DNA of 64,000 bases, from NCBI RefSeq assembly GCF_001244995.1, contig NZ_LN869528.1, positions 5,001-69,000 on the forward strand. The letters run 5' to 3'. Source of the DNA: Intestinimonas massiliensis (ex Afouda et al. 2020) (GTDB taxonomy: Bacteria; Bacillota; Clostridia; Oscillospirales; Oscillospiraceae). Made by a program: the position numbers and the translations under genes. Numbering within the stretch: position 1 is the stretch's first letter; every line of letters begins with the position of its first letter. Below the pieces are notes generated by a model. The model was given only the letters and a program-made list of their open reading frames with translations, made no database searches and was not told the DNA's origin. This document shows positions 51,610-61,575 of this stretch, one piece after another.

Positions 51610-51942
51610 ATGAACATCCAGATTTTTGGAAAATCCAAGTGCTTCGACACCAAAAAGGCGGAGCGGTATTTCAAGGAGCGGCGGGTCAAATTTCAGTCCG
51701 TCGATCTCATCAAGTACGGCATCCGCCCCGGCGAGCTGAAGAGCGTTAAAAACGCCGTAGGGCTGGAGGCGCTGATCGACGCCAGGCACCCAGACGCCGC
51801 TCTGGTGACCTGCCTGGCCTATGACGACGACAAGCTGGAAAAGCTGCTGGAAGACCCCAGGCTGCTGAAAACGCCCCTCGTGCGCAACGGCCGGCAGGCC
51901 ACGGTGGGCTACTGCCCCGACGTGTGGAAAACCTGGGAATAA
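51610..51942 (+). CDS. ArsC/Spx-family thioredoxin-fold protein
   Basis: 110 residues. MNIQIFGKSKCFDTKKAERYFKERRVKFQSVDLIK is typical of ArsC/YffB-like proteins, with one N-terminal cysteine in the KSKCFDT loop and TPLVRNGRQATVGYCPDVW at the end. It has no CxxC, so it is unlikely to be Spx itself. It may act as a thiol reductase. Coupled to the XRE-DUF1653 gene. Confidence 0.85.
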   Translation: MNIQIFGKSKCFDTKKAERYFKERRVKFQSVDLIKYGIRPGELKSVKNAVGLEALIDARHPDAALVTCLAYDDDKLEKLLEDPRLLKTPLVRNGRQATVGYCPDVWKTWE

Positions 51943-51945
51943 CGG

Positions 51946-51983
51946 AAAAGCGGCCCGGCGGGAGAACCCGCCGGGCCGCTTTT
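51946..51983. terminator. Bidirectional terminator between the ArsC-like and WYL genes
   Basis: A 17-bp perfect stem (51946-51962 with 51967-51983) with an AGAA loop. Confidence 0.9.
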
Positions 51984-52966
51984 CAGGTTTCATACCGCCG
52001 CCGGGCCTCCTCCAGCCGCCGCCGGAAGTCCTCCACCGCCCAGTCCGGGCTCAGGAGGGTCACGCCGGGCCCCAGGCCGAAAAGCCAGCCGAAAAACTGG
52101 GGGGAGACCACCGCGTCCACGGTGACGGTGAAATGGCTCTCCCCGTCGGGCACCAGCATCACGTCCTGTCCGAAGCGGTCCAGCACCACCCCCACCATCG
52201 GATTCTCACAGCGCAGACGCAGCTTGCCCTCCCGGCCGGAGAACATACCGAAGTGCTTGGCGGCATAGGCCGCCACGTCGAAGCCCTCCGGGCCGCCCTC
52301 CGCTGGGACACAGGTGACCGCCAGCTCGGCCATCTTGTCCACCCGGTAGTGCCGCACCTCCCCCATGGCGCCGTCCCAGCCCACCAGATAATAGTTCTCG
52401 CTGTTCCAGATGAGGCCGTAGGGCGACACGCTGTACCGCCGCCCCTCCCGGCGAAAGACCTTTTCCTTGCGCACGTTGTACTCAAAGTACCGGAAGGTCA
52501 CCGTCTTTCCGGCGGACAGCGCGGCGTGGAGCTTGTCAATGGAGTAGTAGACGCTCTCGTTCATGGTCTTGACCCGCCGTTCGACGTAGACCTGCCGCTG
52601 GAGCTGCCGGGCCTGATGGACGCTGGTCAGGCCCTCCAGCTTGCGGATCAGGCTGTCGCTTTTGCGCCGGGTGATGAACTTGCACGACTGCACCGCATCC
52701 ACCAGCAGCTTCAGCTCCGGCAGCTCGAAGGGCCGCTCCCCCACAAACCAGCCCGGCGTCTTGCCCTTTCGGCTCTGGATATCCAGGCCGAAGGCCCGCA
52801 GGGCCTCCAGGTCGTCGTAGATGCTCTTCCGCTCCGCTGTCACGTCCCAGGCCGCCAGCGTGTCGATGAGCTCCTTCACCGTCATGGGGTGTTCCTCGTC
52901 GGTACGCTCCAGCAGGGTCTTTTGCAAAATCAGAGTTTTCAGCTTTTGATTTGGGCTTCGCGCCAT
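51983..52966 (-). CDS. WYL-domain transcriptional regulator
   Basis: 327 residues. An N-terminal winged helix (about 1-75, LKTLILQKTLLERTDEEHPMTVKELIDTL), a WYL domain (about 140-210, YSVSPYGLIWNSENYYLVGWDG) and a C-terminal WCX domain. WYL proteins bind ligands, often nucleic acid fragments or nucleotides. It is divergent from the murein-peptide cluster and may regulate it. Confidence 0.9.
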   Translation of the reverse strand: MARSPNQKLKTLILQKTLLERTDEEHPMTVKELIDTLAAWDVTAERKSIYDDLEALRAFGLDIQSRKGKTPGWFVGERPFELPELKLLVDAVQSCKFITRRKSDSLIRKLEGLTSVHQARQLQRQVYVERRVKTMNESVYYSIDKLHAALSAGKTVTFRYFEYNVRKEKVFRREGRRYSVSPYGLIWNSENYYLVGWDGAMGEVRHYRVDKMAELAVTCVPAEGGPEGFDVAAYAAKHFGMFSGREGKLRLRCENPMVGVVLDRFGQDVMLVPDGESHFTVTVDAVVSPQFFGWLFGLGPGVTLLSPDWAVEDFRRRLEEARRRYET

Positions 52967-53280
52967 GGGCTCATCCCCTTTCCTGATGCCAGTTTAGCGG
53001 CCGTCGTGTCCGTTAAACCGGACTTTCTTACAGCATAGCATATCCCGCCGGTTTCGCCAAGTTCTTGAAAAAAAATTTCAATGCAGTTTCACTGCGGAGA
53101 AGTTGCATTTCAAGGCGTCGAGGGGTCACAGCCCCATCGGCTTTTTTGGTTTCTCTGCGGCTGTACCCTTTACAAATGTGCCATTCCATGATACAATTTA
53201 TCACATTAAATTCCGAATCCGGCCTCGGCCGGAATGTGAAACTTTTCAAAATACAAATTTCATTTCAGGGGGTGTTGGGC
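52967..53280. other. Divergent promoter region between the WYL and epimerase genes
   Basis: 314 bp without a gene. Leftward promoter: minus-strand TTGGCG (53055-53060), 17-bp spacer, TATGCT (53032-53037). Rightward promoter: TTTACA (53169-53174), 17-bp spacer, TACAAT (53192-53197). Between them are AT-rich stretches with TTTCAATGCA / TGCATTTCAA near-repeats that could be regulator sites. Confidence 0.65.
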
Positions 53281-54369
53281 ATGGTCATTCGGGATATACA
53301 GGCGGGCAGGATTTCTCTCCCTCTGCGAGCCCCCTTCAAGACAGCCCTGCGCACGGTAGACGCGGTGGACGATGTGGTGGTCCGGGTGGTGGCCGACGAC
53401 GGGCAGGTGGGCTACGGCGAGGCGCCTCCCACCGCCGTCATCACCGGCGACACGCTGGGCTCCATCGCCTGTGCGGTCAAGGACTTCATCCGTCCCGCCC
53501 TGGTGGGCATGGACGTGGAGGACCTAGATGCGGTCATGGCGAAGCTCCAGGGCTGCATGGTCAAGAACACCTCGGCCAAGGCCGCCGTGGACATGGCGGT
53601 GCTGGACCTGTGGGGCAAGCGCTGGGGCGCCCCCCTCTATCAGTTGCTGGGCGGCGCCCGCCGCTCCTTCCAGACCGACATCACCATCTCGGTCAACTCC
53701 ATCGACCAGATGGTGTCCGACAGTCTGGACGCCGTCCGCCGGGGCTACCGCACCCTGAAGATCAAGGTAGGCAAGGAGGGCGTGCAGGATGTGGCGCGCA
53801 TTGCCGCCATCCGCAAGGCCGTGGGCCCCGAGGTGCTGCTCCGGGTGGACGCCAACCAGGGCTGGGACGCCCGCCAGTCGGTGGCCATCATCTCCGCCAT
53901 GGAGGACCAGGGGCTGGACATCGAGCTGGTGGAGCAGCCGGTGAAGGCCCACGATCTGGAGGGGATGCGTTATATCACCCAGCGGGTGCAGACCCCCATT
54001 CTGGCCGACGAGTCGGTCTTTTCGCCCGCCGACGCCATCCACATCATCCAGTCCGGCGCGGCCGACCTCATCAACATCAAGCTGATGAAAACCGGCGGCA
54101 TCTGGCCCGCTCTGAAGATCTGCGACATCGCAGAGCTCTACGGCGTGGAGTGCATGATCGGCTGTATGCTGGAATCCCGTCTGTCGGTGGCCGCCGCCGC
54201 CCATCTGGCCGCCGCCCGCGGCATCATCACCCGGGCCGACCTGGACGGCCCCTCCCTCTGCGCCGCCGATCCCTTTACCGGCGGCCCCAACTTCGACGAG
54301 GCCACCATCACCATGTCGGACGACCCCGGCATCGGCGTCTCCTCCATCCCCTGCTCCTCCTGGAGCTGA
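53281..54369 (+). CDS. ykfB: L-Ala-D/L-Glu (dipeptide) epimerase
   Basis: 362 residues. Enolase-superfamily catalytic residues: KIKVGK (K-x-K), metal ligands in RVDANQGW, ELVEQP and LADESVF, and the second lysine in NIKLMKTGG. The epimerase converts L-Ala-D-Glu from murein into L-Ala-L-Glu for catabolism. The start at 53281 has AGGGGGTG upstream. First gene of a seven-gene murein-peptide cluster. Confidence 0.88.
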   Translation: MVIRDIQAGRISLPLRAPFKTALRTVDAVDDVVVRVVADDGQVGYGEAPPTAVITGDTLGSIACAVKDFIRPALVGMDVEDLDAVMAKLQGCMVKNTSAKAAVDMAVLDLWGKRWGAPLYQLLGGARRSFQTDITISVNSIDQMVSDSLDAVRRGYRTLKIKVGKEGVQDVARIAAIRKAVGPEVLLRVDANQGWDARQSVAIISAMEDQGLDIELVEQPVKAHDLEGMRYITQRVQTPILADESVFSPADAIHIIQSGAADLINIKLMKTGGIWPALKICDIAELYGVECMIGCMLESRLSVAAAAHLAAARGIITRADLDGPSLCAADPFTGGPNFDEATITMSDDPGIGVSSIPCSSWS

Positions 54370-54392
54370 TCCGGCTCCCCCACCCCCCATCC

Positions 54393-54412
54393 AAAAGCGG
54401 CCCGCCGCTTTT
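54393..54412 (+). other. Stem-loop between the epimerase and oppA genes
   Basis: AAAAGCGGC (54393-54401) pairs with GCCGCTTTT (54404-54412), then a second small GC hairpin. It may partially terminate or stabilise mRNA. Confidence 0.5.
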
Positions 54413-54492
54413 GCAGGCGGCGAGCGCCGCCTCAACACTTGTGTGCAATGGGGCACAAACCCGTTTATATCAAAAGGAAAGAAGGAGATTCC

Positions 54493-56445
54493 ATGAAGAG
54501 AACCAAACAGCTCATCGCGCTCTTGCTCGCCACGGTTCTGGTGCTGGGCCTGGCCGCCTGCGGCGGCGGCAGCGCCGGCAGCCCCAGCCCCTCCGCCTCC
54601 GGTACGGGCGGCGAAGCCGCCCCCGTGGTCTACCGGGAACTCTATGTCCTGGAAGCCACCACGCTCAACTATCTGGTGACCTCCCAGGCCACCGAGTTCG
54701 AGCTCTCCGCCAACTTCATCGACACCCTGGTCCAGTATGACCAGTACGGCGTGGCACAGCACGGTCTGGCCACCGACTGGTCCGTCAGCGACGACGGCCT
54801 CACCTGGACCTTTACCCTCCGCGACGGCGTGAAGTGGTACAGGAGCGACGGCACCGAGTACGCCGACCTGAAGGCCCAGGATTTCGTGGATTCCATGCAC
54901 TATATCTGCGATCCCGCCCACGACTCCAAGACCTTCGACATCGTCTCCAGCGCGGTGAAGAACGCCCAGAAGTTCTACTCCGGCGAGATCACCGACCCCA
55001 ACGAGATCGGCGTGCGGGCCGTGGACGAGAAGACTCTGGAGTACACTCTGGAGGCGCCCACCCCCTACTTCCTGTCCATGCTGAGCTATGTGTGCTTCAT
55101 GCCCGTCAACGGCGACTTCCTGGCTGAGGTGGGTGACCGCTTCGGCACCAGCGCCGACACCATCCTCTACAACGGCGCCTATATCTGTCAGGAGTTCAAC
55201 CCCCAGGAAAACCAGGTCTGGGTCAAAAACGCCAACTACTGGAACGCCGACAACGTGAACATCGACCGCATCGAGCGCACCTATAACGCCGAGGCTCTGA
55301 AGCTGGCCCCCGATATGTATAAGCAGGGCTCGGTGGACCAGGCCAAGATCCCCTCCGAGCTGTTGCAGGCCTGGCTGGACGACGCCTCCACCGCCGACCT
55401 GGTGCGGCCCACCCGCGCCTCCTACTTCACCTACTGGTGGCTGTTCAACTTTGACCCCCAGTTTGACGCGGCTTACGAGCCCGACAACTGGAAGCTCGCC
55501 GTCAACAACGAGGCCTTCCGCCTGTCCATTGCCCGCGGCATCAACCGGGCCAAGGCTGAGTTCCCCTACGAGCCCAACAACCCCAACGCCAACCTCATCA
55601 ACACCATCACCCCCGAGGGCTTCTGTGACTACAGCGGCACCGATTACACCCAGATGGGCGACCTGGCCGCCGTGTCCAACACCAATCCCTTTAACGCAGA
55701 GGAGGCCTTGCAGTATAAGGAGCAGGCCATCCAGGAGCTGACCGCCGCCGGCGCCACCTTCCCCATCAAGGTCCTCATGCCCTATAACCCCGGCACCACC
55801 TACTGGGGCGAGAGCTGCCAGATCCTGGAGCAGCAGCTAGAGGGCCTGCTGGGCACCGACTACATCGATATCATCGTCGAGGCCGGCCCCTCCACCAACT
55901 TCCTGTCCGAGGTCCGCAAGACCGGCAAGTACGCTTTGATGCTGTGCAACTGGGGGCCCGACTACGCCGACCCCGAGACCTACTCTGACCCCTGGAGCCT
56001 GGGCTACACCTACTCCTGGCCTGAAAAGACCACCCAGGCCGACCTCCTTACCGGCTACACCTACACTGCCGAGGACATGTCCAAGGGCGTCTTCGACGAG
56101 GATAAGTTCATCGGCACCCCTGAGACCGTCTACATCAAGATGGTACAGGAGGGCAAGGACGAGAAGCTGGACATCGAGAAGCGCTATACCTCCTTCGCCA
56201 ACGCCGAGGCCTTCCTCATCAACCACGCCATCGTGATCCCCTTCCACCGCCAGGCCAGCGACGGCTATGTGGTCTCCAAGCTGTCCGTCTTCGACCGGCC
56301 CTTCGCCCCCTTCGGCGTGGCCAACTATCGCTATGAGGGCGCCCATCTGCTGGATACTCCCATTAGTATGGACGAATACTATGCCCAGATGGCCGAGTGG
56401 GAGACCGCCCGCGAGGCCGCTCTGGCCGCCTCCGCCTCCAAGTAA
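54493..56445 (+). CDS. oppA: Oligopeptide ABC transporter substrate-binding lipoprotein
   Basis: 650 residues. Lipoprotein signal (VLGLAAC, Cys about 22), Gly/Ser linker, SBP family 5 fold (EYTLEAPTPYFLSMLSYVCFMPV, FRLSIARGINRAKAEFPYEP). Placed after a dipeptide epimerase, it is expected to bind murein tri- or tetrapeptides or other short peptides. AAGGAG upstream. A strong stem-loop separates it from oppB. Confidence 0.93.
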   Translation: MKRTKQLIALLLATVLVLGLAACGGGSAGSPSPSASGTGGEAAPVVYRELYVLEATTLNYLVTSQATEFELSANFIDTLVQYDQYGVAQHGLATDWSVSDDGLTWTFTLRDGVKWYRSDGTEYADLKAQDFVDSMHYICDPAHDSKTFDIVSSAVKNAQKFYSGEITDPNEIGVRAVDEKTLEYTLEAPTPYFLSMLSYVCFMPVNGDFLAEVGDRFGTSADTILYNGAYICQEFNPQENQVWVKNANYWNADNVNIDRIERTYNAEALKLAPDMYKQGSVDQAKIPSELLQAWLDDASTADLVRPTRASYFTYWWLFNFDPQFDAAYEPDNWKLAVNNEAFRLSIARGINRAKAEFPYEPNNPNANLINTITPEGFCDYSGTDYTQMGDLAAVSNTNPFNAEEALQYKEQAIQELTAAGATFPIKVLMPYNPGTTYWGESCQILEQQLEGLLGTDYIDIIVEAGPSTNFLSEVRKTGKYALMLCNWGPDYADPETYSDPWSLGYTYSWPEKTTQADLLTGYTYTAEDMSKGVFDEDKFIGTPETVYIKMVQEGKDEKLDIEKRYTSFANAEAFLINHAIVIPFHRQASDGYVVSKLSVFDRPFAPFGVANYRYEGAHLLDTPISMDEYYAQMAEWETAREAALAASASK

Positions 56446-56470
56446 GACCCCCTTCCCGGAAGCCCGATCC

Positions 56471-56501
56471 AGGGAAGGCCCCGCAAGCCGGGGCCTTCCC
56501 T
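56471..56501 (+). other. Stem-loop between oppA and oppB
   Basis: A perfect 12-bp stem (56471-56482 with 56490-56501) and no T tract. As at 45014-45044, it would favour higher levels of the binding protein than of the membrane parts. Confidence 0.7.
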
Positions 56502-56607
56502 GCCCTGTATCTTGTACGCTGAAACGAGGGCGCGCCCGACGCGCCTCCCTTTCAACGCACAAAACGGCAGAGCCGGACCCCATCCTCCTCTGAAAGGAGC
56601 CTGTTTC

Positions 56608-57549
56608 ATGTTTAAGTACATCCTCAAGCGCCTGGCCTTCGCCGTGGCGGCCCTGTTTATCATTACGGCCGTCATCTTCTCCCTGCTGCGCCTCATGCCG
56701 GTGGAGGGCTACTTCCCCAACTTCGACAAGATGTCCCCCGAGATGATCCAGAACGGCCTGGAAAACCTGGGCCTTAACGACCCGCTGCCCGAGCAGCTCT
56801 TCCGCTTCTACCGGGACCTCTTCCACGGGGACCTGGGCACCTCCTGGATCTACCAGCCCAAGGTGCCCATCACCGAGATCCTGGCCCGGAAGATCCCGGT
56901 CTCCCTCACCCTGGGCTGCATCGCCATGGCGCTGGCCCTGGTGGTGGGCATCCCCCTGGGCGTGGCCATGAGCCGGTATAAGGGCCGCCTGCCGGACAAG
57001 CTGGGTACCGGCTTCATCGTGCTTCTGAACGCCGTACCGGTGGTGGTATACTATCTGGTCATCCAGCTCTACGGCTCCCGGGCCTTCAACCTGCCCATGC
57101 TCTATTCCAAAAACGACGTACGTACTTGGATCCTGCCCATCCTCTGCCTGTCCCTGGCCAACATCGCGGAGTACGCCATGTGGATGCGCCGGTATATGGT
57201 GGATCAGCTCAACTCCGACTATGTGAAGCTGGCCCTGGCCAAGGGCGTCTCCCGCCGGAACATCATGTACCATCACGTGCTGCGCAACGCCTTTGTGCCC
57301 ATCATCCAGCTCCTGCCCACCTCCTTCCTCAACACCATCATCGGCTCCATCTATGTGGAGTCGCTGTTCTCGGTGCCCGGCATGGGCGGGCTGCTGGTGG
57401 ATGTCATCAAGCGTCAGGACAACACCATGGTCCAGGCCCTGGTCCTCATCTTTGCCACGGTGGGCATTTTGGGGCTGCTGCTGGGCGATCTGTTCATGAC
57501 GCTGGCGGACCCGCGTATCCGGCTGGATCAGAAGGGAGGGGCTCGGTAA
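56608..57549 (+). CDS. oppB: Oligopeptide ABC transporter permease OppB
   Basis: 313 residues from the ATG at 56608 (AAAGGAG upstream). Six-helix OppB topology with MFKYILKRLAFAVAALFIITAVIFSLLRLMP and the ATPase-coupling loop LALAKGVSRRNIMYHHVLRNAFVP. Adjacent to oppC with one base between stop and start. Confidence 0.95.
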   Translation: MFKYILKRLAFAVAALFIITAVIFSLLRLMPVEGYFPNFDKMSPEMIQNGLENLGLNDPLPEQLFRFYRDLFHGDLGTSWIYQPKVPITEILARKIPVSLTLGCIAMALALVVGIPLGVAMSRYKGRLPDKLGTGFIVLLNAVPVVVYYLVIQLYGSRAFNLPMLYSKNDVRTWILPILCLSLANIAEYAMWMRRYMVDQLNSDYVKLALAKGVSRRNIMYHHVLRNAFVPIIQLLPTSFLNTIIGSIYVESLFSVPGMGGLLVDVIKRQDNTMVQALVLIFATVGILGLLLGDLFMTLADPRIRLDQKGGAR

Positions 57550-57550
57550 T

Positions 57551-58600
57551 ATGCCCAGGATCGGGAAAAAGACCATCGAGCGGCTGGAGACCTCTCTGGA
57601 GGACGAGCTCCACCGCCGCGCCGACGCCGGCGCCCTCACCGCCGAGGACCTGCAGGGCCTGGACGCCGGGCTCTTTGCCCCCGCCGTCTACGACGAGTCC
57701 GCCGCCGAGCGGGGCGGCTACTCCAACTATTCCTATTGGGGTTCCACCCTGCGCATCTTCTGGCGCAACCGGGTGGCCCGTTGTCTGGTCATCCTGCTCA
57801 TCGCCCTGCTGGCCTTCACCTTTATCCAGCCCTATCTGCCCAACCAGAAGGACCCCAACGTCATCTACTACGACGAAACCACCGGGATGCCCCTGGCCAA
57901 CAAGCAGCCCGGCCAGGCGGAGGGCTTTATTCTGGGGACCAACAAGGTAGGACAGGACCTGTGGTCCCGAATCTGGTTCGGTACCCGCACCAGTCTGTTC
58001 ATCGGCTTTGTGGTGGCTCTGGTCAACGCCGTCATCGGCGTCACCCTGGGGGTGCTGTGGGGCTACGTCCGGCGGCTGGACCAGCTACTGACCTCCCTTT
58101 ACAATATCATCGACAACGTACCCAGGACCATCATCCTCATCCTCATCTCCTATATCCTGCGCCCATCCATGACCACCATCATCCTCTCCATGTGCTTCGT
58201 GGGCTGGCTGAAGATGGCCCGCTACACCCGTAACCAGGTGGTCATCATCCGGGACCGGGATTACAATCTGGCCTCCCGCTGCCTGGGCACCGGCACCGGG
58301 CGTATCATCTTCCGGAACCTACTGCCCTATCTGGTGTCCATCATCATGCTCCAGACCGCCCTAGCCGTCCCCACCGCCATCACCGACGAGGTGTTCCTCA
58401 CCTACATCGGCCTGGGTCTCCCCCTGGACACCCCCTCTCTGGGCACCCTCATCATCGCGGGCAAGGCCCTGATGACCACCCCCTCCCTCAGCTATCAGCT
58501 CATCATCCCCTGCGTGGCCCTCTCGGTGGTCACCGTCTGCTTCTATGTCATCGGCAACGCCTTTGCGGACGCCGCCGATCCCAAAAATCACGTCAGCTAA
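57551..58600 (+). CDS. oppC: Oligopeptide ABC transporter permease OppC
   Basis: 349 residues. A long cytoplasmic N-terminus (about 1-75) precedes the OppC core (FWRNRVARCLVILLIALLAFTFIQPYLP; LGTNKVGQDLWSRIWFGTRTS). The coupling loop is NLASRCLGTGTGRIIFRNLLPYLVS. It pairs with OppB. Confidence 0.95.
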   Translation: MPRIGKKTIERLETSLEDELHRRADAGALTAEDLQGLDAGLFAPAVYDESAAERGGYSNYSYWGSTLRIFWRNRVARCLVILLIALLAFTFIQPYLPNQKDPNVIYYDETTGMPLANKQPGQAEGFILGTNKVGQDLWSRIWFGTRTSLFIGFVVALVNAVIGVTLGVLWGYVRRLDQLLTSLYNIIDNVPRTIILILISYILRPSMTTIILSMCFVGWLKMARYTRNQVVIIRDRDYNLASRCLGTGTGRIIFRNLLPYLVSIIMLQTALAVPTAITDEVFLTYIGLGLPLDTPSLGTLIIAGKALMTTPSLSYQLIIPCVALSVVTVCFYVIGNAFADAADPKNHVS

Positions 58601-58612
58601 GGAGGTCAGGAT

Positions 58613-59659
58613 ATGGAACGAGACGTCATTCTCTCCGTCCGCGACCTGGACGTGAAGTTTACCCTCCGGGGCCGCGTCCTCCACGCCATCCGCGGGGTCT
58701 CCCTGGACGTATACCGGGGAGAATCCCTGGCCATCGTGGGGGAATCCGGCTCCGGCAAGAGCGTGTTTACCAAGACCTTCATGGGCCTCACCGACCAAAA
58801 CGGCTATATTGACGCAGGCTCCATCCTCTACGACGGCAAGGACCTGGCCGCTTATCAGGGTGAAAAGCAGTGGCGGACCATCCGGGGGGGCGAGATCGCC
58901 ATGGTCCTCCAGGATCCCATGACCTCTCTGAACCCCCTCAAGACCATTGGCAGGCAGATCGAGGAGGCCGTGATCCTCCACCAGCACCTGCGGGGGGCCG
59001 AGGCCCGCCGGGCGGTGCTGGAGACGCTGTCCGACGTGGGCATCGACGATCCGGAGCGGCGGTACAAGCAGTACCCCCACGAGTTCTCCGGCGGCATGCG
59101 GCAGCGGGTGGTCATCGCCATCGCCGTGGCCTGCCGGCCCAAGATCCTCATCTGCGACGAGCCCACCACTGCCCTGGACGTGACCATCCAGGCCCAGATC
59201 CTGGACCTCATCAAGCAGCTTCAGAAGAAGCTGGAGCTGACCACCATCTATATCACCCACGACCTGGGCGTAGTGGCCAATGTGGCCGACCGCATCGCCG
59301 TCATGTACGCCGGGGACATCGTGGAGGTGGGCTCCTGCGAGGAGGTCTTTTACGATCCCAAGCACCCTTATACCTGGGCGCTGCTGTCCTCCCTGCCCCA
59401 GCTCGGCGTAAAGGGCGAGCCCCTCTATTCCATCGCGGGCACGCCCCCCAACCTCTTCTATGAGGTCCACGGGGACGCCTTCGCCCCCCGCAATCCCCAG
59501 GCGCTGAAGATCGACTTTGAGCTCCGCCCGCCCTATTTTGACGTGTCCCCCACCCACCGGGCCCGCACCTGGCTGCTGGACCCCAGAGCCCCCAGGGTGG
59601 AGCCGCCCGAACACATCCGCGTCCTGAGGGAACAGGGGGTGAAGCTCCATGTCCAATAA
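58613..59659 (+). CDS. oppD: Oligopeptide ABC transporter ATPase OppD
   Basis: 348 residues. Walker A GESGSGKS, signature FSGGMRQR, Walker [16 protein letters not shown]-loop ITHD, and the Opp C-terminal extension ([11 protein letters not shown]). In Bacillus the equivalent gene in the murein-peptide cluster is ykfD. Overlaps oppF by 11 bp. Confidence 0.95.
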   Translation: MERDVILSVRDLDVKFTLRGRVLHAIRGVSLDVYRGESLAIVGESGSGKSVFTKTFMGLTDQNGYIDAGSILYDGKDLAAYQGEKQWRTIRGGEIAMVLQDPMTSLNPLKTIGRQIEEAVILHQHLRGAEARRAVLETLSDVGIDDPERRYKQYPHEFSGGMRQRVVIAIAVACRPKILICDEPTTALDVTIQAQILDLIKQLQKKLELTTIYITHDLGVVANVADRIAVMYAGDIVEVGSCEEVFYDPKHPYTWALLSSLPQLGVKGEPLYSIAGTPPNLFYEVHGDAFAPRNPQALKIDFELRPPYFDVSPTHRARTWLLDPRAPRVEPPEHIRVLREQGVKLHVQ

Positions 59660-60587
59660 CCGGCGGGAAAAGCTGCTGGAGGTTCAAAATCTCTCCGTCA
59701 CCTTTGGCAGCAAGCGCGCCCCCTTCCGGGCCGTGGACGATGTGTCCTTCCACATCTACAAGGGCGAGACCTTCGGCCTGGTGGGGGAGTCCGGCTCCGG
59801 CAAAACCACCATCGGCCGCTCCATCATCCGCATCAACCCCATCTCCGGTGGTGCGGTGCTCTACAAGGGGGAGCGCATCAGCGGCAGGATCAGCCGGGAG
59901 ATGGACCGCAAGGTCACCCGGAGCATCCAGATGATCTTCCAGGACCCCATGGCCTCCCTAAACGAGCGGGCCAAGGTCTCCTACATCGTCTCCGAAGGGC
60001 TCTATGCGGGCGGTCATCGCCTGACCGAGGCGGAAAAGCAGGAGAAGGTGGCCAAGGCTCTCAGCGACGTGGGCCTGCTACCCGAGTTCGCCAGCCGCTT
60101 CCCCCACGAGTTCTCCGGCGGTCAGCGCCAGCGCATCGGCATCGCCCGGGCCCTCATCATGGACCCGGAATTCATCATCGCCGACGAGCCCATCTCCGCC
60201 CTGGACGTGTCCATCCGGGCCCAGGTGCTCAACCTGATGGGGCAGCTCCAGAAGGAGCGGGGGCTCACGTATCTGTTCATCGCCCACGACCTGAGCGTGG
60301 TCCGCTTCATCTCCGACCGCATCGCCGTCATCCACAAGGGCAAGCTGGTGGAGCTGGCCGAGTCGGAGCAGCTCTTCGCCCACCCCCTGCACCCCTACAC
60401 CCGGGCGCTGCTGTCCGCCATACCCATGCCGGACCCGGCGTCGGAAAAGGGCAAAAAGCTCCTGGTCTATGACCCCTCCTGTCACGACTATACCCAGGAC
60501 GGGCCGGTATGGTCCGAGCTGGAGCCCGGCCACTTTGTGCTGGGCAACCAGCGGGAGCTGGACGCCTATCGGAAGATGCTCCTGTAA
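59649..60587 (+). CDS. oppF: Oligopeptide ABC transporter ATPase OppF
   Basis: 312 residues. Walker [10 protein letters not shown], signature [15 protein letters not shown], Walker [15 protein letters not shown]. It forms the heterodimeric motor with OppD. Its start lies inside the oppD end (11-bp overlap). Confidence 0.95.
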   Translation: MSNNRREKLLEVQNLSVTFGSKRAPFRAVDDVSFHIYKGETFGLVGESGSGKTTIGRSIIRINPISGGAVLYKGERISGRISREMDRKVTRSIQMIFQDPMASLNERAKVSYIVSEGLYAGGHRLTEAEKQEKVAKALSDVGLLPEFASRFPHEFSGGQRQRIGIARALIMDPEFIIADEPISALDVSIRAQVLNLMGQLQKERGLTYLFIAHDLSVVRFISDRIAVIHKGKLVELAESEQLFAHPLHPYTRALLSAIPMPDPASEKGKKLLVYDPSCHDYTQDGPVWSELEPGHFVLGNQRELDAYRKMLL

Positions 60588-60600
60588 CGGAATTTTGCCG

Positions 60601-60632
60601 ATTGCCGCACCATATCCTTGTGGTGCGGCAAT
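60601..60632 (+). terminator. Stem-loop after oppF
   Basis: A 12-bp perfect stem (60601-60612 with 60621-60632) around an 8-base loop. The T tract is poor, so it may be a partial terminator before the carboxypeptidase gene. Confidence 0.55.
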
Positions 60633-60660
60633 CCGTCTGTGTATCATTGAGGTGATCGCT

Positions 60661-61575
60661 ATGTTTACGCCCGCCCCTCTCTTCCCCGGCGCCCGGGTCG
60701 CCCTGCTCTGCACCTCCTCGGCGGTGCCGGACGGGCGGCTGGCGCCCGCCGTGGCCGCCGTCCGCTCCCTGGGCCTGGAGCCGGTGATCTACCCCTCCTG
60801 CACCGAGCTCCACGGCTACTTTTCCGGCGACGACGCCCGCCGGGCCGCCGATCTGAACGCCGCCTTTGCCGACGAGTCCATCGACGGCATCCTGTGCGCC
60901 CGGGGCGGCTACGGGGCTCACCGCCTGCTGCCTCTGCTGGACTTCGACGTCATCGCCGCCCACCCCAAGTTTTTTTCGGGCTACAGTGACGTGACCGCCC
61001 TGCACACCGCCTTCCAGCAGGAGTGCGGCTTCGTCACCTATCACACCATCATGCCCACCACCGAATACTACCAGCCGGTGGACTGCTACTCCATGGACTA
61101 CCTACGGCGGGCCCTCTTCGGCTGCCTCACGGGCCCCCTTTGCAACCCGCCCGACCAGCCGCCGGTGACCCTGGCGGGCGGGCGGGTCACCGCCCCTCTG
61201 TGCGGCGGCAATCTGTCCCTGCTGGCCGCCTCCCTGGGCACCCCCTGGGAGATTGACACCCGGGGCAAAATCCTCTTCTTGGAGGACATCGGGGAAAAGA
61301 CCTACCGCATCGACGGGATGCTCACCCAACTCCGCAACGCCGGAAAATTGGACGACTGCGCCGGGGTGCTGCTGGGCGCCTGGACCGACTGCCCGCCGGA
61401 AGACCCCGACCGGACCCTGCTGCTGCCGGATCTCTTCCGGGAGCTCATTCTCCCGGCGGGCAAGCCCACTCTGGCCGGCCTGGCCTGCGGCCATGTACTG
61501 CCCACCATGGCCCTGCCCCTGGGAGCGACGCTCACACTGGATGCCGACGCCGGCACATTGGAGGTAATCGCATGA
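60661..61575 (+). CDS. ykfA: Murein LD-carboxypeptidase (S66 family)
   Basis: 304 residues. The catalytic serine lies in FSGYSDVTAL, the glutamate in FLEDIGEKTYRID and the histidine in CGHVLPTMALPLG; ARGGYGAHRLLP is also typical. It removes the terminal D-Ala of murein tetrapeptides in the cytoplasm. Related to LdcA and Bacillus YkfA. Ends by overlapping the next start (ATGA). Confidence 0.9.
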   Translation: MFTPAPLFPGARVALLCTSSAVPDGRLAPAVAAVRSLGLEPVIYPSCTELHGYFSGDDARRAADLNAAFADESIDGILCARGGYGAHRLLPLLDFDVIAAHPKFFSGYSDVTALHTAFQQECGFVTYHTIMPTTEYYQPVDCYSMDYLRRALFGCLTGPLCNPPDQPPVTLAGGRVTAPLCGGNLSLLAASLGTPWEIDTRGKILFLEDIGEKTYRIDGMLTQLRNAGKLDDCAGVLLGAWTDCPPEDPDRTLLLPDLFRELILPAGKPTLAGLACGHVLPTMALPLGATLTLDADAGTLEVIA

